Below are positions 13,976-25,741 of a stretch of DNA of 64,000 nucleotides, in pieces. A model generated the notes under the pieces. That model made no database searches and was not told the DNA's origin. It saw only the letters and a list, made by a program, of their open reading frames with translations. The first letter of the stretch is position 1, and each line of letters starts with the position of its first letter. This DNA comes from Candidatus Mycobacterium methanotrophicum. GTDB taxonomy: Bacteria > Actinomycetota > Actinomycetes > Mycobacteriales > Mycobacteriaceae. The position numbers were made by a program, and so were the translations under genes. The stretch lies in contig NZ_CP097320.1 in NCBI RefSeq assembly GCF_023515995.1, positions 2,790,001 through 2,854,000 of the forward strand, in the 5' to 3' direction.

Positions 13976-15405
13976 TTGACTCACGAAAAGTGCCCGCGAA
14001 ACACCCTCGGTGCCTCACATAAGAATGCCCGCGAAACGGTGACCGTCGTTAGGCATGGAATGTGGGTTGTCGATGACGTCTCGTGCCGAGATCACCACCA
14101 GGTACGCCAAGGCGTATGTGAAGGCCTCGAAGAAGAACAGGGGGCAGATTCTGGACCAGATCGTTGAGGTGACGGGCTGGTCGCGCGACAACGCCCGCCG
14201 CAGGCTCACGGCAGCGGCAAAGCGGCCACCGGGGCCGGGGCGCAATGTGGCGAAGCGGCCCCGCAAGCCCAGGGCTGTGAAGTTTTCCTACGACGCGCTC
14301 AAGGTGCTGCAAAGGGTTTGGGCCGCCTCGGGTGGGCAGTGCGGGAAGTATTTGGCTGCTTCGATGCGCTTGCAGCTCGACGGCCTGCAACGCCACGATG
14401 AGCTGGCCTTCGGTCGTGACCGCTACAGCCCGGACGTGCGTGCCGAGCTGCTGGAGATGAGCGCGGCGACGATTGACCGCTATCTGGCGCCGGCGAAGGC
14501 CAGGGACCAGATCAGTGGTGTTTCGACGACGACACCCTCACCGCTGCTGCGGAATTCGATCAAGGTTCGCAGGGCTGGCGATGAGGTAGAAGACGAACCC
14601 GGTTTCTTCGAGGGTGATACGGTCGCGCATTGCGGCCCAACACTCAAAGGCGAGTTCGCCCGCACCCTCAACCTCACCGATGTCCATACCGGCTGGGTGT
14701 TCACCCGCACCGTGCGCAACAACGCCAACACCCACATCCTGGGCGCACTGAAAGCAGGAGTGCATGAAATACCTTATGAGGTAACCGGTTTGGACGTCGA
14801 CAACGGGACCGAGTTCCTGAACAAGGCTGTCATCAAGTGGGCGGCGCAGATGGAGATCTTCTTCACCCGCTCACGGCCCTACAAGAAGAACGATCAGGCC
14901 ACGATCGAGTCCAAGAACAACCACCTGGTGCGCCGATACGGATTCTACTACCGCTACGACACCGACGAGGAACGCGCGGTGCTCAACCGGCTCTGGCACC
15001 TGGTCAACGACCGGCTCAACTACCTGACCCCCACCATCAAACCCATCGGCTACGGCTGCAGCCGCGACGGTCAACGCCGCCGGCTCTACGACAAGCCCAT
15101 GACCCCGCTGGACCGGTTGCTGGCCGCCGGGGTCCTCTCAGCGGCGCAGAAATCGGAGCTGCTCACCTACCGACACAGCCTCAACCCGGCCGCGATCGCC
15201 CGCCAGATCGCCGACCTGCAGGCTGCCCTGCTCAGACCCGCCAAGGACAAGACCGAGCAGCTCTACCTCGCCTCTATACCCGCCGCCCTGCCCGACGTCA
15301 GATCCGGCATCCGCACCACGAACAAGACGGCCAGCTGACCCTGATTTCGCGGGCATTCCTACGTGAGGCATGGATCAGGTTTCGCGGGCATATTTACATG
15401 AGGCA
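13976..15405 (+). mobile_element. Transposable element between rRNA promoter and murA, with paired end repeats
   Basis: The element contains one transposase gene. Each end carries two copies of a repeat built from a TGCCTCA-like block and TGCCCGCGAAAC. The left copies end at 14002 and 14037; the right copies (inverted) start at 15344 and 15379. The spacing between the two copies is 35 bases at both ends, so the arrangement is symmetrical. The inner left copy (14011-14037) matches the inner right copy at about 24 of 27 positions. The left outer copy is the most diverged, so that boundary is approximate. No clear target duplication was found. Multiple end repeats suggest several transposase-binding sites per end, as in IS21 or Mu-like elements. 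Confidence 0.8.
14055..15338 (+). CDS. rve-type DDE transposase
   Basis: A 427-residue transposase expected to cut and join the ends of the surrounding element. The N-terminus (RYAKAYVKASKKNRGQILDQ to TGWSRDNARRRL) is a helix-turn-helix; the central integrase core has FFEGDTVAHCG (first Asp), LDVDNGTEFLN (second Asp) and RPYKKNDQATIESKNNH (Glu), all intact. The C-terminal region is helical and basic. ATG 14055 is the first start; ATG 14073 (MTSRAEITT) is equally plausible. The gene runs opposite to murA and the rRNA operon. Its family was not firmly identified; it resembles actinobacterial transposases annotated only as integrase-catalytic-domain proteins. The frame is uninterrupted, suggesting recent arrival. 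Confidence 0.85.
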   Translation: MECGLSMTSRAEITTRYAKAYVKASKKNRGQILDQIVEVTGWSRDNARRRLTAAAKRPPGPGRNVAKRPRKPRAVKFSYDALKVLQRVWAASGGQCGKYLAASMRLQLDGLQRHDELAFGRDRYSPDVRAELLEMSAATIDRYLAPAKARDQISGVSTTTPSPLLRNSIKVRRAGDEVEDEPGFFEGDTVAHCGPTLKGEFARTLNLTDVHTGWVFTRTVRNNANTHILGALKAGVHEIPYEVTGLDVDNGTEFLNKAVIKWAAQMEIFFTRSRPYKKNDQATIESKNNHLVRRYGFYYRYDTDEERAVLNRLWHLVNDRLNYLTPTIKPIGYGCSRDGQRRRLYDKPMTPLDRLLAAGVLSAAQKSELLTYRHSLNPAAIARQIADLQAALLRPAKDKTEQLYLASIPAALPDVRSGIRTTNKTAS

Positions 15406-15456
15406 TTACGCTCGCCACCGCTTGACAAAGAATCGGCGAGAGTCCTTACGTCGCAA

Positions 15457-16710
15457 CTACTCTACCCGCTCGATCTCCGCTCCGAGACTGACCAGATTTT
15501 CCACGAACAACGGATAGCCGCGGTCGATGTGAAAGACGTCGTGCACCTCGGTGTCACCGTCGGCCACCAGTCCGGCGAGCACCAGGCCGGCGCCGGCCCG
15601 GATGTCCGACGACCACACGGGCGCACTCGACAGTTGCGGCAGGCCTCGCACGACTGCATGGTGCCCGTCGGTACGAGCGTCGGCGCCGAGGCGGATCATC
15701 TCCTCAACAAATCGGAACCGTGCCTCGAACACATTCTCGGTAATCATCGAGGTGCCGTCGGCGATCGAAGCCAGTCCGATTGCCATCGGCTGCAGATCCG
15801 TCGGGAATCCGGGGTACGGCAGCGTTGCGACATTGACGGCCTTCGGGCGCTCGTACTGCGTTACCCGGAAACTGTCGTCGGTCTGGGTAACCGTGGCACC
15901 TGCGTCGTGCAATTTGTGCAATACGACCTGGAGGTGCGCGGGGTCGATCCCGTTCACCGTGATGTCCCCGCGGGTCATCACCGCGGCGATGCCCCAGGTG
16001 GCAGCAACAATGCGGTCGCCGATGACGCGGTGCTCGGTCGGATACAGGCGCGGTACACCGGTGATCGTCATCGTCGGCGAACCGGCGCCTTCAACCTGAG
16101 CACCCATCTGGTTCAACATCGTGCACAGGTCCACCACATCGGGTTCCCGTGCTGCGTTGTGAATCGTGGTGACGCCGTCCGCCAGCACCGCAGCCATCAA
16201 GATGTTCTCGGTGGCTCCGACTGACGGAAACTCCAACTGAATCTCCGCGCCCCGCAAGGTATCTGCGTGGGCAACGACACAGCCGTGTTCGATATTGCAG
16301 ACAGCCCCCAACTGCCGCAACCCGGCCTGATGCATATCCAGCGGACGCGACCCGATGGCGTCACCGCCGGGCAGTGCGACTTTGGCCCGCTTGCACCTCC
16401 CGACCAGGGGGCCGAGTACGCAGACCGAAGCTCGGAACTGGCGGACTGCGGCAAAGTCCGCGTCGTATTTCGGCTCGTCCGGCGAGGTGATACGCACGGT
16501 TGCGCCAGACAGTTCGACCGTGGCGCCCACGCCCCTCAGCACCTCCGCCATCAGCGGGACGTCCAGGATGTCGGGGCAGTTGGTGATCGTGCTGGTGCCT
16601 TCGGCAAGAAGGGCTGCAGCCATCAATTTCAGAACACTGTTCTTTGCCCCGCCAACAGCGACTTCGCCGGACAACCGGCTGCCACCGGTCACAACGAAAC
16701 GCTCGGCCAC
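15457..16710 (-). CDS. murA: UDP-N-acetylglucosamine 1-carboxyvinyltransferase
   Basis: A 417-residue cytosolic enzyme that transfers enolpyruvate from PEP to UDP-GlcNAc, the first committed step of peptidoglycan synthesis. The KNS motif ([11 protein letters not shown], about residues 20-30) and the catalytic loop [10 protein letters not shown] are clear. The loop residue is Asp117 rather than the Cys of most bacteria, the substitution known to make mycobacterial MurA insensitive to fosfomycin. Length matches M. tuberculosis (418 aa). In that species the rRNA operon follows directly; here a transposable element starts about 50 bases after the stop. It is divergent from pduO with a 71-base shared upstream region. 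Confidence 0.97.
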   Translation of the reverse strand: MAERFVVTGGSRLSGEVAVGGAKNSVLKLMAAALLAEGTSTITNCPDILDVPLMAEVLRGVGATVELSGATVRITSPDEPKYDADFAAVRQFRASVCVLGPLVGRCKRAKVALPGGDAIGSRPLDMHQAGLRQLGAVCNIEHGCVVAHADTLRGAEIQLEFPSVGATENILMAAVLADGVTTIHNAAREPDVVDLCTMLNQMGAQVEGAGSPTMTITGVPRLYPTEHRVIGDRIVAATWGIAAVMTRGDITVNGIDPAHLQVVLHKLHDAGATVTQTDDSFRVTQYERPKAVNVATLPYPGFPTDLQPMAIGLASIADGTSMITENVFEARFRFVEEMIRLGADARTDGHHAVVRGLPQLSSAPVWSSDIRAGAGLVLAGLVADGDTEVHDVFHIDRGYPLFVENLVSLGAEIERVE

Positions 16711-16781
16711 TCGGGTTAGTTTAGTGAAGCGATTTCGCCCTGTCAGTCGGTATGGCGGTCAGCGCGGTACGGTTTTTGGTT

Positions 16782-17372
16782 ATGGCAGTACATCTGACCC
16801 GCATCTACACCCGGACCGGCGACGACGGCACCACGGGCTTAAGCGATTTCTCGCGGGTCTCCAAAAATGACGCGCGGTTGGTGGCCTATGCCGACTGCGA
16901 CGAAGCCAACTCGGCGATTGGCGTGGCCATCGCGCTAGGACACCCGAAGCAGCAACTAACCGACGTCTTACGGCAAATCCAGAACGACCTGTTTGATGCC
17001 GGCGCGGATCTCTCGACTCCAGTTGTGGACAATCCCCAGCATCCTCCGCTGCGCATCACACAGGCATACGTCGACCGACTCGAGACATGGTGTGACGAGT
17101 TCAACGAAGGTCTGCCTGCACTTAACTCCTTTGTGCTCCCGGGTGGTTCACCGCTATCGGCGCTGCTGCATGTCGCCCGCACAGCGGTGCGCCGCGCCGA
17201 GCGTTCGGCATGGTCCGCGATCGAACAACACCCATCGGCGGTCAGCCCGCTGCCGGCTAAGTATCTAAATCGACTGTCCGACTTGCTATTTATCTTGTGC
17301 CGGCTGGCCAATCCCGACGGCGATGTGCTTTGGCAACCGGGCGCCGGACGGGCCAGCCAGTCCGAGAAGTAA
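16782..17372 (+). CDS. Cob(I)yrinic acid a,c-diamide adenosyltransferase (PduO type)
   Basis: A 196-residue enzyme that transfers adenosyl from ATP to cob(I)alamin, making adenosylcobalamin. The N-terminal ATP-binding segment TRTGDDGTTGL and the helical core with NDLFDAGADL, FVLPGGSPLSALLHVARTA, VRRAER and KYLNRLSDLLF are typical of the PduO family. Start ATG 16782 (MAVHLTRIYTRTGDD) is preferred over the in-frame ATG at 16752 because it matches the start recalled for Rv1314c. It is divergent from murA, and its stop lies 8 bases from the convergent DUF2550 gene. Confidence 0.93.
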   Translation: MAVHLTRIYTRTGDDGTTGLSDFSRVSKNDARLVAYADCDEANSAIGVAIALGHPKQQLTDVLRQIQNDLFDAGADLSTPVVDNPQHPPLRITQAYVDRLETWCDEFNEGLPALNSFVLPGGSPLSALLHVARTAVRRAERSAWSAIEQHPSAVSPLPAKYLNRLSDLLFILCRLANPDGDVLWQPGAGRASQSEK

Positions 17373-17380
17373 TGCTGAAA

Positions 17381-17824
17381 TCAGACACTGCGGCGGCGTG
17401 CGCGCGGCGAGGGACGTGACTCCAACCACGACTGGAAAGCGGTCAAAGCACCTCGGTCGAGCGCGATTTCATATCCAGCCCTTCGCTCCTGCGTGTTGTC
17501 GCGCAGTTCCAGCACAATGATCTGTTCAGTCATGATGTCGAACTCGTCACCGCGTGGCGAACGTCGCGAAACGATCTCCACACCTCGCCTGTTCAGCCGC
17601 CGATCCGGCCACAAGCGAACACTCGACAATCGGTAGAAAGCGGCATCGCGACCCCGGTAGCGGATGACGCCGTGGCGCCAACCATGGCCTCCAACGGCGG
17701 GGATGTCCCGCATGATCGCCGCGGTCCCACCTTGGCGCAGTTTCCACAGGCGAAAACTCAGTGCGACAACCGCAATTCCCAACACGGCGATTAGCACGAC
17801 CATGCTAATCATGAGCGTGCTCAT
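17381..17824 (-). CDS. DUF2550 membrane-anchored protein
   Basis: A 147-residue protein with one N-terminal transmembrane segment (ISMVVLIAVLGIAVVALSF, about residues 6-24) and a basic cytoplasmic domain with GWRHGVIRYRGRDAAFYRLSSV. It matches the actinobacterial DUF2550 family and the size of Rv1312. No activity is established. It follows atpC by 12 bases in the same direction, so it is the probable last gene of the ATP synthase operon. That placement is conserved in mycobacteria and suggests, without proving, a role linked to the membrane ATPase. Confidence 0.9.
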   Translation of the reverse strand: MSTLMISMVVLIAVLGIAVVALSFRLWKLRQGGTAAIMRDIPAVGGHGWRHGVIRYRGRDAAFYRLSSVRLWPDRRLNRRGVEIVSRRSPRGDEFDIMTEQIIVLELRDNTQERRAGYEIALDRGALTAFQSWLESRPSPRARRRSV

Positions 17825-17836
17825 CGCCGCCGCACG

Positions 17837-18202
17837 CTAGTCGAGCGCGCCGACAGCGCGGAGTCTGGCTCGCCCTCTGGCAGCGACGCGGGGATCGTCT
17901 GACTCGGAATCTTGTTTAGCCGCAGCCTCGTCGATCTCCGAGTCGAACTCCGCGGATTCGGCGAGGATGCTTACGGCCTCCTCGGTAACCGAAAGAAAAC
18001 CGCCGTCCACCGCGATGCGCAGGTCTTTCTCGCCCTCACGTTCGACACGAACCATGGCGTCGTCGACCAGCTGCGCCACTAGCGGGATATGCCTTGGCAG
18101 GATACCGATCTCGCCAACAGTGGTGCGGGTGAAGATAAAGGTCGCCTGACCCGACCAGATTTTCCGGTCGACGGCAACGATCTCCACGTTCATCTCGGCC
18201 AT
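17837..18202 (-). CDS. atpC: ATP synthase epsilon subunit
   Basis: A 121-residue subunit of the F1 central stalk that links rotation to the catalytic head and restrains ATP hydrolysis. The beta-barrel domain ([36 protein letters not shown]) and a short C-terminal helical part rich in Asp/Glu are present. The length is that of the mycobacterial subunit, shorter than in E. coli. It begins 15 bases after atpD and is followed by the DUF2550 gene. Confidence 0.97.
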   Translation of the reverse strand: MAEMNVEIVAVDRKIWSGQATFIFTRTTVGEIGILPRHIPLVAQLVDDAMVRVEREGEKDLRIAVDGGFLSVTEEAVSILAESAEFDSEIDEAAAKQDSESDDPRVAARGRARLRAVGALD

Positions 18203-18217
18203 GTCACACCCGATTCA

Positions 18218-19702
<1,485 letters not shown>

Positions 19703-20617
19703 TTATCCAGCGGCCTCGGCGAGCGCGTTTGCGCCACCAACGATTTCGCTGATTTCCTGGGTAATTTGCGCCTGCCGTTCGCGGTTGGCCTCTAGCGTGA
19801 GCGACTTGATGAGATCGTCAGCGTTGTCGCTGGCCGACTTCATTGCCCGTTGGCGCGATGCCAGCTCTGAAGCCGCCGACTCGAGCAGCGCCGCGTACAC
19901 GCGGGTGGTCAAGTACCGCGGCAGCAGCGACGTGAACAATGTCGTCGCATCCGGCTCGAACGAGTACAGCGTGTGCGGCTTGGGTTCTTCTTCGACGTAC
20001 TCCACCACCATCGGGGCAATGCGGTGGGCCTCGGCCGACTGCGACATCAGCGACTTGAATTCGGTGTAGACGATGTGTAACTCGTCGACGCTGGCAGGGG
20101 CGTCCTGCTCACCGCTCTCCTCGGCGCCGGCCATGAAGGCGTCCACCAAAGTCTCGGCGACCGACGTGGCATCTTCATAACTGGGCCGTTCTGAGAAACC
20201 GGTCCACGACACGTTGATGTCCCAGTTTCGGAATGTGTAATAGCCCAATGCTTTGCGCCCCACGGTGTAGAGCACCGGAGTCTTGCCGTCTGCTCGCAGC
20301 CGTGAAAAGAGCTCCTCTGCTCGGCGCAAGACGCTGGAGTTGTATGCGCCACAGAGGCCACGGTCGGACGAAACCACCAGCACACCAGCCCGTTTGGGTT
20401 CAGGGCGCTCGACCAGCAACGGATGGTCTAATGCGGCGTCCTGGGCCAGCGTAGTGAGCATGCGGGTGATCTCGGCGGCGTAAGGCCGGGCCGACGCCAG
20501 CCGCGCCTGCGCCTTACCGATACGCGAGGTCGCGATCATCTCCTGGGCCTTGGTGATCTTTTTGATCGACCCGGCCGAGCGGATCCGGCCCCGCAATTCC
20601 CGAAGTGTGGCAGCCAT
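19703..20617 (-). CDS. atpG: ATP synthase gamma subunit
   Basis: The 304-residue rotor shaft of F1: an N-terminal helix ([20 protein letters not shown]) and a C-terminal helix that form the coiled coil, plus the central Rossmann-like domain ([13 protein letters not shown]). A short acidic stretch in [17 protein letters not shown], around residues 165-182, is the insertion loop reported as specific to mycobacterial gamma and linked to low ATP hydrolysis. It begins 6 bases after atpA. Confidence 0.97.
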   Translation of the reverse strand: MAATLRELRGRIRSAGSIKKITKAQEMIATSRIGKAQARLASARPYAAEITRMLTTLAQDAALDHPLLVERPEPKRAGVLVVSSDRGLCGAYNSSVLRRAEELFSRLRADGKTPVLYTVGRKALGYYTFRNWDINVSWTGFSERPSYEDATSVAETLVDAFMAGAEESGEQDAPASVDELHIVYTEFKSLMSQSAEAHRIAPMVVEYVEEEPKPHTLYSFEPDATTLFTSLLPRYLTTRVYAALLESAASELASRQRAMKSASDNADDLIKSLTLEANRERQAQITQEISEIVGGANALAEAAG

Positions 20618-20623
20618 CTTCGG

Positions 20624-22276
20624 TTACTTCTTCTGCTTCGGCGGCGCGGGCTTGTGCACCTGCACTGCTTCTTTCGCCAGTTTTTCCTCGTCGAGGGGTT
20701 CCACATGCGCGTCGGGCACCACCGAGCCGCCGCCGGTGGCCGCGAAGCCCTTCTTGAAGTCGTTGATCGTGTCGGTCAGCTTCTTTTCCACGTCTCCGGC
20801 GAGCGTCTGGGATTCCCGGATCTCGGACAGGATGCCATCTTTGGCGGCCCGAAGATGGTCGAGGAACTCGGTTTCAAACCGCCTGACATCTTCGACCGGC
20901 ACCGAATCCAGGTGACCACCGGTCCCGAGGAAGATTGCGACCACTTGCTCCTCAACCGGCACCGGTTGATTTTGCGGTTGCTTGAGCAGCTCGACCAGCC
21001 GAGCGCCGCGCTCCAGCTGCGCCTTCGACGTTGCGTCAAGGTCCGAAGCGAAGGCCGCGAACGATTCCAGCTCGCGATACTGCGACAGATCCAGCCGCAG
21101 CGATCCGGCTACGTCCTTCATCGCCTTGATCTGCGCAGCACCGCCAACGCGCGACACCGAGACACCGACGTTGATGGCAGGCCGGACGCCCTGGTTGAAC
21201 AAGTCGGTCTCCAGGAAGCACTGGCCATCGGTGATCGAAATGACGTTGGTCGGGATGTAGGCCGAGATGTCGTTGGCCTTGGTCTCGATGATCGGCAAAC
21301 CGGTCAGCGAGCCGCCGCCGAGTTCGTCGGAGAGCTTGGCGCAACGCTCGAGCAGGCGCGAGTGCAGATAGAAGACGTCGCCCGGATAGGCTTCGCGGCC
21401 GGGCGGGCGCCGCAACAGCAGCGAGATAGCACGGTATGCTTCGGCCTGTTTGCTGAGGTCGTCAAACACGATCAGCACATGCTTGCCGTCATACATCCAG
21501 TGCTGCGCGATCGCCGAACCGGTATACGGTGCAAGCCATTTGAAGCCAGCAGAGTCAGATGCTGGTGCGGCGACGATCGTCGTGTAGTCCATCGCGCCGC
21601 CCTCTTCCAGCGTGCGGTGCACGGCGGCGATGGTGGTGCCCTTCTGCCCGACGGCCACATAGACGCACCGCACCTGCTTTTTCTCATCACCCGACTCCCA
21701 GTTCTGCCGCTGGTTTAGGATGGTATCGACGCAGACGGCCGTCTTACCGGTCTTGCGGTCGCCGATGATCAGCTGCCGCTGGCCTCGGCCGATCGGTGTC
21801 ATCGCGTCAATGGCCTTAATGCCGGTCTGCAGTGGCTCTTTGACGCCCTGGCGGTTCACCACCGACGGCGCCTGAATCTCCAATGCCCTGCGCTCGCCGG
21901 CGTCGATGTCGCCGCGGCCGTCGATCGGGTGACCGAGCGGGTCGACCACCCGACCGAGGAAATCGTCGCCGACCGGCACCGAGAGCACCTCGCCGGTGCG
22001 CTTGACCTGCTGGCCCTCTGCGATGTTCTCGAAGTCACCCAGGATCACCGTGCCGACGCTGTGCTCATCCAGGTTGAGCGCCACGCCCAAGACACCGCCT
22101 GGGAATTCGAGCAGCTCTTGGGTCATAACCGACGGAAGACCCTCGACGTGCGCGATCCCGTCGCCGGTGTCGACGACCGCGCCGACCTCCTCCCGGACGG
22201 TATCGGAGGTAAAGGAGCTAACGTATTCCTCGATCGCGCCCTGAATGTCTTCAGCGGAAATTGTCAACTCGGCCAT
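20624..22276 (-). CDS. atpA: ATP synthase alpha subunit
   Basis: The 550-residue non-catalytic nucleotide-binding subunit of F1. Walker A is [15 protein letters not shown]; the central domain ([20 protein letters not shown]) and Arg finger region ([11 protein letters not shown] type) are intact. The C-terminus has the extra tail of about 35 residues typical of mycobacteria (from [14 protein letters not shown] onward), which suppresses ATPase activity in that genus. It is 46 bases downstream of atpH. Confidence 0.98.
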   Translation of the reverse strand: MAELTISAEDIQGAIEEYVSSFTSDTVREEVGAVVDTGDGIAHVEGLPSVMTQELLEFPGGVLGVALNLDEHSVGTVILGDFENIAEGQQVKRTGEVLSVPVGDDFLGRVVDPLGHPIDGRGDIDAGERRALEIQAPSVVNRQGVKEPLQTGIKAIDAMTPIGRGQRQLIIGDRKTGKTAVCVDTILNQRQNWESGDEKKQVRCVYVAVGQKGTTIAAVHRTLEEGGAMDYTTIVAAPASDSAGFKWLAPYTGSAIAQHWMYDGKHVLIVFDDLSKQAEAYRAISLLLRRPPGREAYPGDVFYLHSRLLERCAKLSDELGGGSLTGLPIIETKANDISAYIPTNVISITDGQCFLETDLFNQGVRPAINVGVSVSRVGGAAQIKAMKDVAGSLRLDLSQYRELESFAAFASDLDATSKAQLERGARLVELLKQPQNQPVPVEEQVVAIFLGTGGHLDSVPVEDVRRFETEFLDHLRAAKDGILSEIRESQTLAGDVEKKLTDTINDFKKGFAATGGGSVVPDAHVEPLDEEKLAKEAVQVHKPAPPKQKK

Positions 22277-22322
22277 TGCTTTTGTTTCTTCCTGCTTGTT
22301 GATTGTGTTGGCTAGGTGGTTT

Positions 22323-23663
22323 TCAGTCGGGAAGCTGGTTGTGGGCCGCGGCGAGACGCGACGAAAGCGTACCGTCGATGATCTCGTCGCCGACCGAAAT
22401 TGCGAGCCCGCCCAGCAGTTCGGGATCGATTTGCGTCTGCACTGTCACCGGGTGGCTGTAAATCCGGCTCAGCACTTGGGTCAGGCGCTCCCGCTGCGCA
22501 TCGCTGAGCTCGGCGGCGGCGCTGACATGTGCGACGACTTCGCCACGGCGAGCCACCGCCACTTCGGCCAGGGTAAGCACCGCCTGCTCGGCCGGTTGTC
22601 CTCGTAGCAACTCGACCGTCTTGGACAACAGGTCAACTGCGATCGGATTGACGTCAATGCTGGAGCCCTCGAGCACCTTGCGCAGCAGCCGAACTCGACC
22701 CTCGGCGGGCGCCTCGTAGTCACCCAGCAAGATGGAGAGACGGGGCTGCACGTCGAGAATGCGGGAAATCCGGAACAGTTGGTCTTCCACGTCGTCGACC
22801 TGCCCTGCACGCTCGGCGCGCATCAGCAATGCCTGCCGCGACACCAGCTCAATCGCCTCGACAAGATCGGAGCTCGCCGACCAGCGCTCGGACACAGCGC
22901 GTTTGAGCACACCAAGCGCGGGCTCGCCAACTTTGTCGGACACCAGCCGCTCGATCAGCCGGACGCGGGGGGTAGCCTCCTCGGCCGGCAGAGCCAGGTA
23001 GCGGGTGACAACGCTCTCGCGATGCAACATCCCGGCGACCGACGTCAGGTCGTCTGCAAGACTGGACAGTCCCCCGTCGTCGAGGTCGTCGGCGATGTCG
23101 TCGAAGTGCTTCGTCAGTCCGGTCAACGCCACCCGGCTGGCCGAACGCATCTTCTCCGCGATGGGGCAAGCGACATCGGCCTCGGACGGCGCCATCGCTT
23201 CCAGGTCGTCGAGAAAGCGGTCGACGGTCGAAGACTGCTGGGCAGAGTCGGCAACATAGCCACGCACCAATTCGCCTGCGCGCAGTACAGATTCGGCACC
23301 GAGCTCCTGGCGCAGCTGGCGAACCAGCTGTGCCCGCAGCAGCTCGACCTGCTTGGCGCCCTGCGACCTGACCCGCTCGGCTTCACTATCAGCTTGAGCC
23401 CGCATCTGTTCACCAATGCGTACGGCATCAGCCTGGGCCTCGTCGGTGACCCGCTTTGCCTCCACCTTGGCGTCCTCGACCGCCTTGCTGTGCGCTCGAC
23501 TTGCTTCCGCAAGCCTATCGGCCGCGGCTGCGGCGTCGTCCAACTGCTGGCGCACCGTCTCCTGACGGGCGGTCATCATCCGGCGTAGCGGCGGCACGAC
23601 GTAGCGCCAGACCAGCAACATGATGAGAACGAATCCGGCGAACTGCCCGATGAATGTCGACAT
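22323..23663 (-). CDS. atpH: ATP synthase fused b'-delta subunit
   Basis: A 446-residue fusion unique to mycobacteria and close relatives. The N-terminus ([20 protein letters not shown]) is a membrane anchor of a b-type stator subunit, followed by a long coiled coil rich in Ala, Glu and Lys; the C-terminal about 180 residues form the delta subunit that ties the stator to the top of F1, ending in [19 protein letters not shown]. The length matches M. tuberculosis exactly. It pairs with the separate b subunit encoded by atpF, 9 bases upstream. Confidence 0.96.
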   Translation of the reverse strand: MSTFIGQFAGFVLIMLLVWRYVVPPLRRMMTARQETVRQQLDDAAAAADRLAEASRAHSKAVEDAKVEAKRVTDEAQADAVRIGEQMRAQADSEAERVRSQGAKQVELLRAQLVRQLRQELGAESVLRAGELVRGYVADSAQQSSTVDRFLDDLEAMAPSEADVACPIAEKMRSASRVALTGLTKHFDDIADDLDDGGLSSLADDLTSVAGMLHRESVVTRYLALPAEEATPRVRLIERLVSDKVGEPALGVLKRAVSERWSASSDLVEAIELVSRQALLMRAERAGQVDDVEDQLFRISRILDVQPRLSILLGDYEAPAEGRVRLLRKVLEGSSIDVNPIAVDLLSKTVELLRGQPAEQAVLTLAEVAVARRGEVVAHVSAAAELSDAQRERLTQVLSRIYSHPVTVQTQIDPELLGGLAISVGDEIIDGTLSSRLAAAHNQLPD

Positions 23664-23672
23664 CTTCGCTCT

Positions 23673-24179
23673 CTACCCCGACCCGGCGGTCGTCACTGAG
23701 GTGGTGATTTCGACGCCGAGAATCCGGCTGGCCAGCGCAGTGGACATGCTCTCCACGCGAGAGCGCAGATCCGCAGCCACCGCATCGCCCTCCCGCTTGA
23801 GTTGCTCAGCGGCGTCCTGAAGCATCGAGGAAACCTCTTGCTCAGCGCCCGCGCGCACTTCCTCAAGGTGCTTGCGGCCCTCGGCTCGGGCGTCATCGCG
23901 GGCCGCTGACGCCTTGACCCGAGCTTTTGACATCGCCTTCTCGTAGTCTTCCTGGGCGGCGGCGAACTGCTCGGCCGATTTCTTGTTGTCCGCCAGCGTC
24001 TTGGTGACCATGTTTTCGCGCTCTTTCAACACCTTCGAGATCGGCGGCACCACAAAGGTGCCGATCACGCCGAGCACGATCAAAAAGATGATCAGGACAA
24101 CGAAGAAGGTGCCGTTGGGAATGAGGAAGTTGCTGGTGCCGCCTCCCTCAGCCATGACTACAGCGCTCTTGCCACCCAT
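23673..24179 (-). CDS. atpF: ATP synthase b subunit
   Basis: A 168-residue peripheral stalk subunit. A single N-terminal membrane helix ([20 protein letters not shown]) is followed by a coiled coil of about 130 residues with repeated Ala, Glu and Arg. It is slightly shorter than the 171 aa recalled for M. tuberculosis, the difference falling in the first 15 residues. Partner of the fused b'-delta subunit downstream. Confidence 0.95.
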   Translation of the reverse strand: MGGKSAVVMAEGGGTSNFLIPNGTFFVVLIIFLIVLGVIGTFVVPPISKVLKERENMVTKTLADNKKSAEQFAAAQEDYEKAMSKARVKASAARDDARAEGRKHLEEVRAGAEQEVSSMLQDAAEQLKREGDAVAADLRSRVESMSTALASRILGVEITTSVTTAGSG

Positions 24180-24186
24180 CTCGCGG

Positions 24187-24435
<249 letters not shown>

Positions 24436-24454
24436 TTATCCTCCTCGATAATTG

Positions 24455-24490
24455 GTAGCGGTCCACCAAGTCGTAGCGGTCCACCAAGTC
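24455..24490. repeat. Perfect 18-bp tandem duplication in the atpB-atpE gap
   Basis: GTAGCGGTCCACCAAGTC occurs twice head to tail with no mismatch. It sits 23 bases upstream of the atpE start, in the untranslated gap of the operon, just ahead of the atpE ribosome binding site (GAGGAGGATAAGC on the minus strand). Confidence 0.95.
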
Positions 24491-24524
24491 TTAGTTGCGT
24501 TGGAAGCCAGGGGTTGGTGCGGTA

Positions 24525-25310
24525 CTACTCGTGTTCCCCCTCCAACTCCATCGCTTGACTGAAGTACAAGATGGTCAGTAGCGCGAAGATGAACGCCTGG
24601 ATCGCGCCGACGAATAGGTCGAACGCCTTCCAGATCGCGTTGGGAGCCCACATGATGTAGGGCGGGAACAGCGCGATCAGCCCGATCAAGATGCCGCCGG
24701 CGAACATGTTGCCGAAAAGTCGGAGCGACAACGAGATGGGCTTGGCCAATTCTTCGACAACGTTGATCGGCGAGAAGATCGCACCGACCCCCCTCGGCAG
24801 GGTGTCCCAGACGTGGCCCTTGAGCACCTTGACCGGATACCCGATCGGACCGCTGCGCCAGATGCCGGACAGGTGGTAGCAGATAAAGACGAACAGCGCC
24901 AACGCCAGTACGTAGTTGATGTCAGCCGCCGGCGGGCCGAACACCTCCTTCGGCGCATCACTCCCTGAGTGGGTGTACTGCAGCGGCAATACCGACAACC
25001 AGTTCGAGAACAGGATGTACACGAAAAGCGTGACGGCCAGCGGCAACACGAACGGCGCAATTCGCATGCCGATCGCGGTTTCAATTTGGTCGCGCATCTG
25101 GATGGTGATCGCCTCGAAGAACAACTGCACGCCGTTCGGCACGCCGGTCGAGGTGACCTTGGCTCGCAAGAAGAAGGCCAGCGCGATGACAATGGCGGCC
25201 GCGATGGCAGAGGACATGATGGTGTCGACGTTGACGGTCAGGCCGAACCAACGGGCAGTGTCGTGATGGCCGACCTCGATGGCGGCCTCAGCCAGCAGCG
25301 TCTCAGTCAT
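24525..25310 (-). CDS. atpB: ATP synthase a subunit
   Basis: A 261-residue membrane stator subunit that forms the proton half-channels. Several hydrophobic helices are visible; the essential Arg lies in [14 protein letters not shown] and the last helices in [18 protein letters not shown]. It is some 11 residues longer than the M. tuberculosis protein at the N-terminus ([19 protein letters not shown]). It overlaps atpI by 4 bases, so the two are coupled. Confidence 0.97.
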   Translation of the reverse strand: MTETLLAEAAIEVGHHDTARWFGLTVNVDTIMSSAIAAAIVIALAFFLRAKVTSTGVPNGVQLFFEAITIQMRDQIETAIGMRIAPFVLPLAVTLFVYILFSNWLSVLPLQYTHSGSDAPKEVFGPPAADINYVLALALFVFICYHLSGIWRSGPIGYPVKVLKGHVWDTLPRGVGAIFSPINVVEELAKPISLSLRLFGNMFAGGILIGLIALFPPYIMWAPNAIWKAFDLFVGAIQAFIFALLTILYFSQAMELEGEHE

Positions 25311-25741
25311 CGCTGTTGCCGTTCCCTTCCATTCTGAGTGCGCAGCTTCTTCCAGACCGGCAGCGCGGTCGATACCACCAGCACTACCTGGAATAGCGCC
25401 AGCCCGAACACCACACCCAAGCCGGCGGGTCGAAACACGAATGCGATGGCCAGTCCGATCATGGTGATGACCAGCAGTCGGCCGGCCGAGTTCATCGCCA
25501 TCTTCTTTTTCAGCGGACGCGCATCGGCGGTGATCGCCGCTACCGAGCGCTGCACGCCAAGGGCGTTGAGCAAACCCAACTGGAGCCCCACACCGAAGAA
25601 CACCCCGACCATCGGGTGGCCGAGCGAACCCGCGGCGGCGACCGCGACAGCGGTCAGCAGAACCGAGATGGCGAGGAGCCGAACTGGGCGGAAAGCAACC
25701 GAGGGGAACACCAACGGCGCGTCCTGCGCTGGTGTTGTCAC
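25307..25741 (-). CDS. atpI: ATP synthase subunit I-like membrane protein
   Basis: A 144-residue protein with four predicted membrane helices (for example [19 protein letters not shown], and [19 protein letters not shown]). Position at the head of the ATP synthase operon and size match Rv1303 and AtpI-type proteins, which assist c-ring assembly in other bacteria. Sequence similarity among such proteins is low, so the call relies partly on context. It is probably the first gene of the operon; the promoter should lie in the repeat-containing region just upstream. Confidence 0.85.
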   Translation of the reverse strand: MTTPAQDAPLVFPSVAFRPVRLLAISVLLTAVAVAAAGSLGHPMVGVFFGVGLQLGLLNALGVQRSVAAITADARPLKKKMAMNSAGRLLVITMIGLAIAFVFRPAGLGVVFGLALFQVVLVVSTALPVWKKLRTQNGRERQQR

